Positions 1-10,586 of a stretch of 64,000 nucleotides of DNA are shown one piece after another. The notes under the pieces were generated by a model, which was not told the DNA's origin, did not search any database, and saw only the letters and a program-made list of their open reading frames with translations. Numbering within the stretch: position 1 is the first letter of the stretch; the number at the start of each line of letters is the position of its first letter. This stretch comes from Panorpa germanica. Lineage: Eukaryota > Arthropoda > Insecta > Mecoptera > Panorpidae. The stretch is from contig OY783212.1 in assembly GCA_963678705.1 (NCBI GenBank), positions 7,316,001 to 7,380,000 on the forward strand. The letters run 5' to 3'. The translations under genes were made by a program, and so were the position numbers.

Positions 1-210
1 AGTGTGTGGTTAAAGCGAATATTCGTACACAAGATCATAGTGCAACGAATATATTCTAAGTATTCGAAGTAAGAAGTACAGAAAATCTACTTTCCAAATC
101 GAATGTTTGCATAACAGAACAACACTTCTTGTGAACGTCTTGTTTTTGTTAACAGGAATGATTTTGCTGACGAGTTTAAACTTATTCAAGAATTCGTTGA
201 TCTTATTTTT
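1..210. other. AT-rich intergenic, left edge
   Basis: No coding signal, RNA gene or repeat that I can recognise lies between the window edge and the first TIR element. Confidence 0.5.
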
Positions 211-893
211 AATGGGCTTGTGTCCTATGTCTTAATTTCTATAAAATTGTACTGTATATTGATAAAGTGGGTTACTAGAACTTAAAATGTCCAATTATTT
301 TTTAATAACTCCTTATATTTCAGGAGACATAAACAATTAAACAAATCATTTTTTCTCTTTAATTATTAAAGAGATTCAACGTTGTACAACATTCCAACGG
401 CATGTGATATCACAGCCGCTAGTTGCTATCTCTTTTATACAACAGAGCGTAAAAGAGATAGCATATTCAAGATAAAACTCTGGCAAGTTTACAGGTTACC
501 AACCTTATAGCTCATAAATCTCTGCTATATGTATTTATATATCAAAATATCAAATATTATTTACAGCTATTTCAAGGAACAATAAAATTCCAATATTATG
601 TCTCCCGCAACAGGGTTAAATAAAATAAAAACTTATTATTCTTCGACTTGACTTGATTATTTCGACTACCAACAGCTACAAAACATTACCACAGCACTGA
701 CCTACTCAACAAATAACTGACGTTAAAATGCATTTCACTCATACAAATATGGCTGACCATTTCTAGCGCTAAAACTACAATTCAAATTTTTAATTGCTAT
801 ATCTCCGTATACTCGCCAATACACATTTATTAACATCAATCTCAATCAACAATTGAAAAATCGACCACTAAAAGATGAGGACACAGGCCCATT
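211..893 (-). mobile_element. TIR element family A, copy A1
   Basis: Non-coding element bounded by inverted termini AATGGGCTTGTGTCCT (left) and its complement with one mismatch (right, AGGACACAGGCCCATT). At 683 bp it is the longest of the complete copies in the window. The right subterminal part carries the family motif TCGACCACTAAAA, so it is in the opposite orientation to A3-A5. It has the family palindrome around TTTAATTATTAAAG. Relative to A2 it has about 90 extra bases in the middle, including a 13-bp hairpin at 425-462. No transposase is seen. If the TIR is taken to start at ATGGGC, the flanks share TTTA (208-211 and 893-896), but the other copies show no such duplication, so the superfamily is undetermined. 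Confidence 0.85.
425..462. repeat. Perfect 13-bp hairpin inside copy A1
   Basis: GCTATCTCTTTTA at 425-437 is exactly complementary to TAAAAGAGATAGC at 450-462, with a 12-base loop. The segment is absent from copy A2 and I do not see it in A3-A5. It may be a small nested palindrome or part of the fuller ancestral element. Confidence 0.85.
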
Positions 894-2163
894 TTAACAT
901 TGAGTAAAAAAGTACTTAAAAATCCCGCAGCGCTGCTTTACTAATGTCGCAGAATTTGAAACATGAAACTTACGTAAATTTAATAAAGAAAAGCATTTCA
1001 TTCTTTTACTGATTACACAATTCTTATATCCACATTTTACGATCCATTAAGTGAGCGTGGTTTTCGTTGGACTTCGTCAGCGTCTTCCACATTCAAGGAA
1101 TAATATTTCTCCGTAATGGTAGATAATATAACCACAATTTTACATTTCTCCTTCTTTTATATTAACATAAAATATGGAATACTCAGTCTTCTTATAATAT
1201 ATTCATATAGATCCACAGCTATATTATATTTCAGAAATACAAACATATTACCATCTTTTTTGTTTTTTATTACGTATATATTTCACACTTTCTTCATATA
1301 AAAATAAAACAGGGCTGACAACTGTGGGAGCACATAACCTATTTATTTTATTTAAAAAAGAAAATGGTATTCATTTTATTATGTCGGTCGAAATGCATCT
1401 TGAAGTTTTATTTGAATTGAGTTATTGTTATCATCAGCGTCTGGATATTTTTCCAGGCCGCACTCCACTGTAATCTGTTTTTATAGTTTTAACGTCTTAC
1501 ATAAGATAATATTGTGTTCGCAAGAAATTGGAGATTCAAATTTCCCGCGTTTGTTATAATTTTGAATTTATTAAAAATTAAAAGTGCTACTTTTAAGAAT
1601 TCAGCTATTTAACGCTAGATGGAGAATTTAATTAAAGAACGCAACTATTTAATTATTTTACTAAAACTTGTAGTGTCTGCATTTAACATTTATATTTTAT
1701 AAGAAGAAGTAATATTTTGAGAGTACAGAAACATTAAATACACCCCTGTATTTCATCCCCATTTAAACATTCCAAGACGCCGATTAGAAGTAACATAATG
1801 TTCTCACAATGTTGTACAGAACTTGTGAGATACCATCCTAATGTGATTGTGTTCCTTCTGAACTTAGATTCTTGATAAATCACCGATAACTTTGTCAAGG
1901 AGTTTCCAACAATGGTGCCGGATTCGAGCTAAACACTTTGTCTAGTAAAGACTAAAGGGTTGCTGAAATAATTTCAAATTTATTACCGTAAAGTACGGTC
2001 TTGTCATGGACAAAGACATAATATAGTTTAAATAATTACTTTAAGGTCACATTGGGATTACTTCTAGTACAATTTATTCATGAAAACTGAGCCGTATTAA
2101 CTATTGCGCAGTGGCGAACCCGCGCCATGCCTACCTTTGAAATAGACCTACCGTTGAAGGCAA
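894..2163. other. AT-rich intergenic between A1 and A2
   Basis: I see no conserved protein, RNA gene or structured repeat. The longest open frame, of 61 codons near 1116, is low-complexity and hydrophobic and looks like chance. Confidence 0.5.
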
Positions 2164-2733
2164 TATGGCTTGTGTCCTATATCTTAATTTCTATAAAAGT
2201 GTACTATATATTGGTAAAATAGGTTACTAGAACCTCAAATGTTCAATTATTTTATAATAACTCCTTATATGTTAAGAGATATTAATAATTAAAAAAGTCA
2301 TTTTGTTTCTTTAATTATTAAAGGGCTTCAACGTTGTATACATTCCAAATGCATGTGACATCAGCTCATAAATCTCTGCTATATATATTTATATATCAAA
2401 ATATCAAATATTATTTACAGCTATTTCAAGGAACAATAAAATTCCAATATTATGTCTACCGTAAACAGGGTTAAATAAACTAAAAACTTATTATTCCTTG
2501 ATTTGACTTGATCATTTCGACTACCAACAGCTACAAAACATTACCACAGCACTGACCTACTCAACAAATAACTGACATTAAAATGCATTTCACGTCATAC
2601 AAATATGGCCGACCATTTCTAGCGCTAAAACTATAATTCAAATTTTTAAATGCTATATCTCTGTCAACATTAACATCAATTTCAATAAACAATTGAAAAA
2701 TCGACCACTAAAAAATGAGGACACAAGCCCATT
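2164..2733 (-). mobile_element. TIR element family A, copy A2
   Basis: Close relative of A1 in the same orientation. It begins TATGGCTTGTGTCCT (one G of the TIR lost) and ends AGGACACAAGCCCATT. Long blocks match A1 nearly base for base, for example the segment around CATTACCACAGCACTGACC. It lacks about 90 bp that contain A1's 13-bp hairpin. The flanks (GCAAT / TGTGA) show no target-site duplication. Non-coding. Confidence 0.85.
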
Positions 2734-2874
2734 GTGACTGGATATAACTAAGTTTATATTTTGTCTCTTGCTTCAAGCCTAAAAAATATGCTAAAGACTA
2801 CGTTAGGCTAACAAGAGGTTTCTAACCAAGTACAGCATCCCAGTGTTAGACCATCCGCCTTTTTCATCGGTTCT

Positions 2875-3066
2875 TGACTTCCATCTGTTTCCTAATTAAG
2901 ACTAAGAACAAGATTTGAGTCCGCTGAAGCTATGGGAAAGAAAGCGGCACGCGTTCTGAAGGACGTGGCAGAAGAAAACTTCCAGCACTGTTTCGAATAA
3001 TGGAAGATTCGCATGGAGCGTTTTAGGGATAGAGGAGGGGTGTATATTGAAGGTAATAATAAGTAA
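2875..3066 (+). pseudogene. Mariner-type transposase C-terminal remnant
   Basis: Translating from 2914 gives a stretch with the hallmarks of the C-terminal end of mariner (DD34D) transposases: FES-EA, then LKDVAEENFQHCFE, then WKIRMERFRDRGG and Y-EG-N, ending at TAA 3064-3066. The frame is broken by TAA at 2998-3000, where the family normally has glutamine (CAA). Upstream, DFHLFP near 2875 matches the D-F-x-L-F-P block just past the catalytic aspartate, but is followed by stops and a frameshift. The N-terminal two thirds and the TIRs are missing. It is dead. The LINE is inserted 14 bp after the stop codon, outside this remnant. Confidence 0.75.
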
Positions 3067-3079
3067 ATATGTATGAAAT

Positions 3080-3091
3080 CAAAATAAAATG
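3080..3091. repeat. LINE target-site duplication, left copy
   Basis: CAAAATAAAATG, identical to 8853-8864, lies immediately before the LINE 5' end. It defines the element boundaries. Confidence 0.85.
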
Positions 3092-3299
3092 CAGTTTACA
3101 TCGAGTCTTCTTGGTGAGCGCACGTATTTACAATAAACAAAACAATAAAATAAATAGTGATCTTTTTTTTTTGCAAATTATAATATTTTTTTTTTTCGTG
3201 ATTTATTTTTTTTTTTAAATTATAATTTATATTATTATTAAGTGTTATTAATTAGAAGTGAAGTAACTTCTATTTAATTATCACTGGTTAATTAACAAT

Positions 3300-4727
3300 A
3301 TGGATATGGAGGTTGAACCTCCCGATAAAAATCCGATCAATAAAAACAACTCTGTGACTAACAAATCAATTCCTACAGATAAAACATCCAGTGATATAAC
3401 AGAAAACTTAAATAACAATAGTGACAATGTTAAAAAAATATTTAATAATTTATACAACACAGAAACAAAATATGACTCGTATAAAGTAATGATAGTTAAA
3501 AATAATAGTGATGGAAATACATTTTTTAGTTCTCTTAAATTAGCAGAAATAATATGTAAAATTAGCAATAAATCTAATATAATAGAAATTAAAAAAGTGG
3601 GAAGAAATAGAGTAATCGTTCAATGTGCTAATGCAGTACTAGCTAACGAAATTACCAAATCAACATTGCTGAAAAACAATGGGTATGAAGCGTTTATCCC
3701 ATTTTACTGGTGCACAAAAGTTGCTATTATAAAAGGTGTTGATATTGAATATTCGGAAGATACAATTTTAAATAATATAGAGTGTCCACCTTTTAAAGTA
3801 ACGAGAGTGCAAAGGTTAAATCGAAAACTAAGAGTTGACGGAGCTATTAAATATGAACCCAGTACAACAGTGAAATTATTCTTTGAAGGACTTGCTATTC
3901 CTGCTTATGTTTACATGTGGAGAGTGAGACGAGCATGTGAACCATTTGTACAACAGACGATACAATGTTATAATTGTTTTAAATTTGGACATGCAGCCAC
4001 AAAATGTAGAGCAAAAGTAGCAAAATGTAAATTCTGCGGAAGTGAAGATCATTTACGTACTGCATGCACATCTCCTAATCCGACATGCATAAATTGTAAA
4101 CTTAACCACGAGGCTACAGACAATGAATGTCCTGAAAAAAAAAGACAAATCAAGATAAAAGATCTCATGGCCCAACACAATCTCAGTTTTTATGAAGCAA
4201 AATTAGAATTAACAGAAAAAAATACAGACTATTTATACTCAGTAAGAACTCAAAACTCTTTTGAAGCTCTAAACTACAATGAGACTTTTCCCAATATCAC
4301 TAATAAATACAATAGTATCAACATAATTCCAACATACAAACCAAACCCTTTAACCAGAAGAACTAATACCAGAGTGAATAAATCAAATACAGGTAACTCG
4401 TTACAAAGATCTTACAGTCAACCACAACCTACGACATCCACTAAAGAACCAATTCCAAAAAGAAGAAGAGAAGAAAAGAAACCTAACAATGAAGAAAGCG
4501 ACACATACCTTAAGATAACTAATCAAGGAAAAAACAGAAAGCAAATCAACCAAGAGACACCTGATATTACAATGGAAAACAATGATAATGATACCTGCTA
4601 TACATCAATATATAATAAAAATAATGATGACAAAATTAAAAATACAAACAAAGACCCAAATATTACATCCCAATCCCTTAGAAGCTACAAGAAACAAATA
4701 TCTAGTGTACAATGGCCAAACTCGTAA
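3300..4727 (+). CDS. LINE ORF1 nucleic-acid-binding protein
   Basis: 475-aa Gag-like protein expected to coat the element RNA in the cytoplasm and help form the retrotransposition particle. Three zinc knuckles are visible: C-x2-C-x4-H-x4-C at residues 223-236 and again at 243-256, and a variant C-x2-C-x3-H-x6-C at 263-277. This three-finger arrangement is usual for ORF1 of I/Jockey-type elements. The segment before them (about 50-215) probably holds an RNA-recognition-like fold, which I infer from the family. The N-terminus is acidic and Asn-rich; the C-terminal 190 residues are basic, Asn/Lys-rich and low in complexity. The first ATG after the leader is used. ORF2 lies 205 bp downstream, so it is probably reached by reinitiation or internal entry. 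Confidence 0.92.
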   Translation: MDMEVEPPDKNPINKNNSVTNKSIPTDKTSSDITENLNNNSDNVKKIFNNLYNTETKYDSYKVMIVKNNSDGNTFFSSLKLAEIICKISNKSNIIEIKKVGRNRVIVQCANAVLANEITKSTLLKNNGYEAFIPFYWCTKVAIIKGVDIEYSEDTILNNIECPPFKVTRVQRLNRKLRVDGAIKYEPSTTVKLFFEGLAIPAYVYMWRVRRACEPFVQQTIQCYNCFKFGHAATKCRAKVAKCKFCGSEDHLRTACTSPNPTCINCKLNHEATDNECPEKKRQIKIKDLMAQHNLSFYEAKLELTEKNTDYLYSVRTQNSFEALNYNETFPNITNKYNSINIIPTYKPNPLTRRTNTRVNKSNTGNSLQRSYSQPQPTTSTKEPIPKRRREEKKPNNEESDTYLKITNQGKNRKQINQETPDITMENNDNDTCYTSIYNKNNDDKIKNTNKDPNITSQSLRSYKKQISSVQWPNS

Positions 4728-4932
4728 GAAAACATCGATATATAAATTAAGTTTATTTTTTAAAAATCTATTCACATCACTAAACCTAATCGTTTAATAA
4801 ATTTACTAAAATATTAAATCAACAATAATTATATAAACGGAGAGAAAATAAAATAAAATAAAATATATAAATAAATCTAACAACAAGACCAAGGACAGAT
4901 ATAAAAATCAATAATTAATTAAAACAGTTAAA

Positions 4933-7900
4933 ATGATAAATTTTATTCAATGGAATTGCAGAGGAGTCAGATATATTAAAGAGGAACTACAACATATGTT
5001 ACAGAAGCATAACATACATATATGCATACTATCAGAAACGTTTTTAACAAAAAATATCAATTTCAACATCAAAGGTTATTTTATTGAAAGAGAAGATAGG
5101 ATACAGAATACAAACTATAATCCCCACGGGGGTGTTGCTATCTTGATTCATAAATCTATAAAATATAAAAGAGTAATGCTAAATAACCCATTTAATTCGG
5201 TCGAAATAGTTGGAATAATTTTAACACATAACGAAACTGATGTAATATGTATTTTATCAATCTATGCTAAACCGAATCATAAACTATCTAATTCTAATTG
5301 GTCACAGATAAAACAACAAATAGATGTTCCTGTTATACTTGCTGGAGATTTTAACGCGACTAATCTTGCTTGGGATATAAATTGTCCAGGTAGTCAGTAT
5401 GAAGGTAACGAATTGTTAGATTTCATAGAAAACGAAAATCTAAATATTATCAACGATGATAAACCAACTAGAGTAAGCAATCTCAGTACAAGGGACAGTA
5501 TATTGGATCTCACATTGGTATCAATGACTTTAACACAACAAATTACTTCGTGGCAAGTTCTTGCAGATAGCTTAGGTAGTGATCACTACCCAATTTTTTT
5601 CTGTTTGAATGACTATAATAAAGACCGTTACCGTACATCTGAATATTTAACGAGGAGAAATTTCCGAAAAGCAGATTGGGAGAAATATAGCCTTGAAATA
5701 GAAAGCAGAATTTCAAACCTTAGCACAAATGGAATCACAAGTAATCCCCAAGATGTTGAAAACAAATACAACCAATTTAGAGATGTTATTAATAATTCGG
5801 CAGACATACATATCCCATCTACCAGATTGTATAATATAACTCCTAATAAAATAAAACCGTCTTGGTGGGACACTGAGTGCAATAAAATGATAGCTCAAAG
5901 AAAATTAGCACTAACTATTTTTAATAAAAACATGACAATGGCGAATTATTTAAATTATAAAAAACATCAAGCTAAAACCAGACGATATTTTAGAGCCAGA
6001 AAAAAAATAGAATGGCAAAATTTCTGCGAGAATTTAAACCCAAACACAACAACCAACATTGTCTGGAATAATATAAGAAAAATTAACAATAAAAGCTATA
6101 GTACTAAAAGGATAAGTGATAATGAAAATTTAATAGAAGAATTCATTAAAAAAAAATTTCCACAGAACAACAATTTAAATATTACTACCACCACCATCGT
6201 AAAAGATAATTTTTTAGATAATAACATAAATAAAAATGAAGTAAAATTTGCGTTAAATCATAATAAAAACAGTAGCACAGGATTTGATAGAATAAATTAC
6301 AAAATGATACAAAACTTACCTGACAATGCAATAAATCATCTTACACAAATATACAATCTGTCATTAAACACTGCTGATATACCATTAGACTGGAAAAAAC
6401 ATATCGTTGTTCCTATATTAAAAACAGGAAAAGATCCAAACAAAGAAGAATCATTCAGACCAATTACTTTACTATCATGTATGGGCAAAACTATGGAATC
6501 CATCATCAAAAACAGACTGGAGTGGTATCTCGAACATCATAAAAGATTACCTGAGTTACAATTTGCGTTTAGAAAAACAAGAAGTACACAGCATAACTTA
6601 AACATATTGAATATCGATATTCAAAGAACATACAGTAAAAATCATTATATGATAGCTGCTTTCATTGACATTGAAGCTGCTTATGACAATGTTAATCTAA
6701 AAATATTAAAAGAAAAAGTAGAAAACATAGGTATATCTTCCAAAATATCCAACTGGATTATAAACTACTTCCAAAATAGAGAAATAACAGTTAGATACAA
6801 TAATAAGTTAACTGGTCCTATACTATGTAATCACGGAATTCCACAAGGCTCAATATTATCTCCCTTATTATTCAACATATACACAGAAAAGTTAACAACA
6901 TTATCAGATAACAACACAACAGTACTGATGTATGCAGATGACATGGTTATTTATAGTATGGGTCATACACAAGATATAGCTCAAAAGAGATTACAATCGA
7001 AATTAAGAAAACTAGATATTTTATTAAAGGAAATCAAATTAAATATATCGTCAGAAAAAAGTAAAATAGTTATATTTACAAGGCATAGAATAAACTGCAG
7101 TCCAAAAATAACCATCAGAAATAAAAATATAACTGTTACTTCAAATACCAAATTTCTGGGTATATTCTTTGATACGAAAAGCACTTGGGCGAAAGAAATT
7201 GCACATATTATTAACAAATGTCAAAAAGGCTTAAATTTGATGCGATGTATAGCAGGATACAAATGGGGCGCACACCCAACAACCTTAATAAAAATATATA
7301 AAGCTATTGTTAGACCGCATATTGACTATTCTAGTACTATGATCTGCACCGCAAATAACTCAAGATTAAAAAAAATTGAAATTATACAAAACAAATGTTT
7401 AAGAATAATATTAGGTGCAATGGTTTCAACACCAATCCAAATCCTCAACTATCAAACTAATATTCCTCCGGTAAATATCAGAATACAACAAATATCAGAC
7501 AGTTTCTTTTGTAAAAACAGACATAACTCATGTGGCCCCTTAAATACAAGATTATCTAAACTATATGTTCTTTATAATAATCCATATTGGACAACTCATA
7601 AAAAACCGGCACTTTTAACTAGTTTTGATAGATATAATAACTTGAACTTAGAGGTACACAACATTATACCTTTTTTCAAATTTCCATTAGAAATAAGCAT
7701 GACAACAATACATACAGAAATAAATTTGTTCAAGAAGAATGACAGTAAGGAAATAACTTATCAAAAATATATGGAATATATAACAAAAGATGATATAAAC
7801 TGGAGTATATGGTTTACCGATGGTTCATTCGAAAAAAACTCTAGGACTGGAGGAATTGGCATTTTCAATTATAATACAGATCAACAGTACAAATACAAAC

Positions 7901-8661
7901 TTAACAACATCACAAATTCTTATAATACAGAAATAACAGCAATTATGAAATTACTAGAAATAATACAAAAAACTGACAATAAAAATATATTAATCTTCAC
8001 GGATTCTCGTAGTGTTTGTGTATCTTTAAATAACAATAAATTCAAAAACAATAATAATAACAAAATATGTTCAATTAAAGAATATCTTTTAAAAATGAAA
8101 AAAAATGATATCAATGTTAAACTTATTTGGATTCCTGGACATGTAGGCATAAAAGGAAACGAAATGGCTGACAAACTGGCCAAAGAAGCTTGTGTAGATG
8201 GGGAAATAATCGAAATAAATTGGTCAATAAATGATTCCAAAAAAATAATTAAAGAAAATTGTATGGCAGAATGGCAGAATATATATAATGAGAAAAGTCA
8301 AAGTACTGGAAAATTTTTTTTTGCAGCGAATCAAAAAATTCCAACAACCACATGGTTTAATAAAAATCATTCACGGAGATATATTTCAACAAATTGTCGA
8401 ATGAAATCTGGGCATTCTAGATGTCCAGCTCATCTATACAAAATAAATATAAAAGACACACCAAATTGTAGATGTGGAGAAGAAGGGTCTTTGGACCATA
8501 TAATTCTAGGGTGTCATCTTTTAACATCAAAAATTGATAGACTTTTAAATGATTTATGTAATGTAACACAGTTCCCAATCAATATGTCCTGTTTAATGAC
8601 AAGTGAAGCAACGGCGGAAATATTAACAAACTTTGTGATAGAAAATAATATAGAAGTGTAA
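4933..8661 (+). CDS. LINE ORF2: endonuclease, reverse transcriptase, RNase H
   Basis: 1,242-aa polyprotein that nicks target DNA and reverse-transcribes the element RNA on site. Residues 1-220 form an APE-type endonuclease (N-terminal IQWNCRG, SETFL, AGDFNA near 140, GSDHYPI near 217). The reverse transcriptase spans about 440-760, with FIDIEAAYD, GIPQGSILSPLLF and the catalytic YADD at 667-670. An RNase H domain follows at about 955-1090, with the catalytic series D963, E1000, D1024 and D1080 intact and W-I-P-G-H-V-G-I-K-G-N-E before the last one. The C-terminal tail carries C-R-C-G-x10-H-x4-C, a common feature of these ORF2s. No stop or frameshift is present. It looks functional by inspection. 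Confidence 0.95.
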   Translation: MINFIQWNCRGVRYIKEELQHMLQKHNIHICILSETFLTKNINFNIKGYFIEREDRIQNTNYNPHGGVAILIHKSIKYKRVMLNNPFNSVEIVGIILTHNETDVICILSIYAKPNHKLSNSNWSQIKQQIDVPVILAGDFNATNLAWDINCPGSQYEGNELLDFIENENLNIINDDKPTRVSNLSTRDSILDLTLVSMTLTQQITSWQVLADSLGSDHYPIFFCLNDYNKDRYRTSEYLTRRNFRKADWEKYSLEIESRISNLSTNGITSNPQDVENKYNQFRDVINNSADIHIPSTRLYNITPNKIKPSWWDTECNKMIAQRKLALTIFNKNMTMANYLNYKKHQAKTRRYFRARKKIEWQNFCENLNPNTTTNIVWNNIRKINNKSYSTKRISDNENLIEEFIKKKFPQNNNLNITTTTIVKDNFLDNNINKNEVKFALNHNKNSSTGFDRINYKMIQNLPDNAINHLTQIYNLSLNTADIPLDWKKHIVVPILKTGKDPNKEESFRPITLLSCMGKTMESIIKNRLEWYLEHHKRLPELQFAFRKTRSTQHNLNILNIDIQRTYSKNHYMIAAFIDIEAAYDNVNLKILKEKVENIGISSKISNWIINYFQNREITVRYNNKLTGPILCNHGIPQGSILSPLLFNIYTEKLTTLSDNNTTVLMYADDMVIYSMGHTQDIAQKRLQSKLRKLDILLKEIKLNISSEKSKIVIFTRHRINCSPKITIRNKNITVTSNTKFLGIFFDTKSTWAKEIAHIINKCQKGLNLMRCIAGYKWGAHPTTLIKIYKAIVRPHIDYSSTMICTANNSRLKKIEIIQNKCLRIILGAMVSTPIQILNYQTNIPPVNIRIQQISDSFFCKNRHNSCGPLNTRLSKLYVLYNNPYWTTHKKPALLTSFDRYNNLNLEVHNIIPFFKFPLEISMTTIHTEINLFKKNDSKEITYQKYMEYITKDDINWSIWFTDGSFEKNSRTGGIGIFNYNTDQQYKYKLNNITNSYNTEITAIMKLLEIIQKTDNKNILIFTDSRSVCVSLNNNKFKNNNNNKICSIKEYLLKMKKNDINVKLIWIPGHVGIKGNEMADKLAKEACVDGEIIEINWSINDSKKIIKENCMAEWQNIYNEKSQSTGKFFFAANQKIPTTTWFNKNHSRRYISTNCRMKSGHSRCPAHLYKINIKDTPNCRCGEEGSLDHIILGCHLLTSKIDRLLNDLCNVTQFPINMSCLMTSEATAEILTNFVIENNIEV

Positions 8662-8852
8662 TTTAAGTTAAAATATTTTATTTAGTATGTATTTAATTTT
8701 AAGTTTAATTTTTTAAAAGAATCAATTTGTTTTGTATTTATTAGAACAATTATAATTTATATGTAAATTTTTATATAATCTTACAAATAAAAGCAATGGC
8801 AAGAAGGCTGAATAAGCCAAAGCCTAAATAAAATAAAAAAAAAAAAAAAAAA

Positions 8853-8864
8853 CAAAATAAAATG
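8853..8864. repeat. LINE target-site duplication, right copy
   Basis: CAAAATAAAATG directly after the A-tract matches the left copy exactly over 12 bases. Confidence 0.85.
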
Positions 8865-10167
8865 TTTTACAGCGTTAGTCTCGTTATTTAATATCCGCAC
8901 CTCGTATTTCTCATGATTATTTATAGGTTATGTAATTCTAAAAATAGACGTACATTTTTATAAAGTTCAAGTTCAGTAATCAAATTCGTAAAGGCAGTAA
9001 ATATGTTTCCAGTATGTCACCCACGCAATCGACAAATAAGATGCTGCTTAAATATTTTCCATTTTTCATTTCCTTTTCTTCACTACTGAAATAAACAGAA
9101 TCTATATTTAGCTTAACATAAGATTAAGTAATATAAATCTATCGGATGTTATATAAATATCGTAATTCTGTCCTAATGGACCGACGAGGCTCAGAGCACT
9201 GTTCCTGTACATAGAATGTATTTAAATCTCCCCAAACCATCGATTTACCATGCCTAAATGTGAGCTCTAATGGAGGTGGTGGGTAGAACCGCTCTTTATA
9301 CACTGCATGGACGGTGGGTGATGGGAGAGTGTCGAAGGGGGTACGAATATAAATGACATTACGGTGCAAACTCTGATAGCACCCACCAGTGAGAACAGGG
9401 CTGGGTAATTTTCATAAAACCATACTGGATGGGATGATCATTTATTCAACGGCTAAAGACATTAACTTCTATCCATCCAAACTCGTTCATTATTTATCAA
9501 TTAGTGTGTTAACTCATTAATATTTGATGACATTTTTGGTGTTGTTCTATAGTGGTACCAGTTAAACATTAAAGATAAAACATAAATATTATATAGGAAA
9601 GTTTAACGTAAGAAATATTTTAGCATGACAGGTAATTTTGGTCTTTTGCGTCATCTATCAAGTTTCGAAACCTTTTGAACACCCACTTTACAGTCTAGAT
9701 TTATCCTCACGACAGATTTGTGCTCTATGCTGAGGGGGCAACCATCTTCTTTTTTCCATGAAGGAAGGAATCAATAAATCTGTATTCAAATATTCCGGTT
9801 TATATTTGAGTGGATTTAAATTCAGCGCCACTGTAAAATGACGTCCTGAGATACGCCCCACCTGACCTGTGTTGTACATCATAAATATTTAACAAATTAT
9901 ATGGATAGTACAGAACCGCCAATATCTTAGTCCGGCACTGCTTACATCGTCGTCTACTGCTCAAAGAGGCACCTAAGCTACCCAGTGTTAATAACGAGAC
10001 ATTGGCCCAGGTCCCAACCCTGCTTGTTATTCATTTAAGGGGAAGTTGTGTGAAATTGCAATTGATTTTCTGGAATGCCAAATGCTCTCATATAGGAGCA
10101 TGTATATTTATAATACATGCCGGTGTATGACATGTACTACATGCTGGTATACACGGCGCTCAAGTGG
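8865..10167. other. Intergenic, no recognised gene
   Basis: Mostly AT-rich. A richer patch at about 9140-9420 and another at about 9690-10020 have higher GC and more complex sequence, but none of their short frames resembles a protein family I know. They could be old repeats or unannotated UTR. Confidence 0.45.
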
Positions 10168-10586
10168 CTTAGAACCAGTGTTGCCAACCCCAAAAAACTA
10201 AAAAACAGCAGCTCGCAAAAAAAAAACAGGAGAAAACAGTAGGTAAAGAAAAAATAGGCAGATTTCATACTTTTGCTCATATAATTAAAACAATGAACAA
10301 TTTTCTTAGTTACCAGAACTCACATACATTGTTATATTAATAATCACAACAAAAAAAAAATAAAAATCAAAGTAAAATTATTTTCCACTTTCATTCTCAA
10401 TTGCCTCATATTCAATATTTTCACACTCATTTTTCTTTTTAAAAAATATTTGCATAGTGTAATAGGTGGCGCTGAACGCTAATCGAAAAACAGTAAAAAT
10501 TAGGAATGAAACAGAAAACAGGGACATCAATGTGAAAACAGCAAATCTACTGTTAAAACAGTAGGGTTGGTAACACTGCTTAGAAC
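10168..10586. mobile_element. hAT-type MITE with 8-bp TSD
   Basis: Element 10176-10578 (403 bp) starts CAGTGTTGCCAACCC and ends GGGTTGGTAACACTG. These are inverted termini with one mismatch. The flanks 10168-10175 and 10579-10586 are both CTTAGAAC, a perfect 8-bp target-site duplication. CAGTG-type ends plus an 8-bp TSD are diagnostic of hAT transposons. The inside is A-rich and has no transposase domain, so it is non-autonomous and would need a hAT transposase in trans. A 127-codon minus-strand frame across it is not convincing as a gene. Confidence 0.93.

Larger units (their letters stand above)
3092..8852 (+). mobile_element. Full-length I-group LINE (non-LTR retrotransposon)
   Basis: Complete 5,761-bp retrotransposon. 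It has a 5' leader starting CAGTTTACATCGAG with T-rich runs at about 3163-3215, ORF1 (3300-4727), a 205-bp spacer, ORF2 (4933-8661), a 3' UTR ending near AAGGCTGAATAAGCC, and an A-rich tail (about 8827-8852). Perfect 12-bp target-site duplications flank it, so it is not 5'-truncated. The order endonuclease, reverse transcriptase, RNase H with a three-zinc-knuckle ORF1 is characteristic of the I superfamily (I, Nimb and relatives); the exact clade needs a tree. Both ORFs are uninterrupted, so it is young and may still be mobile. Confidence 0.93.

Noticed and set aside
5628..8240. Minus-strand frames opposite LINE ORF2
   Set aside because: Shadows of the real ORF2 codons.
9139..10020. GC-richer patches tested as exons
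   Set aside because: Neither strand gives recognisable protein or paired splice sites.
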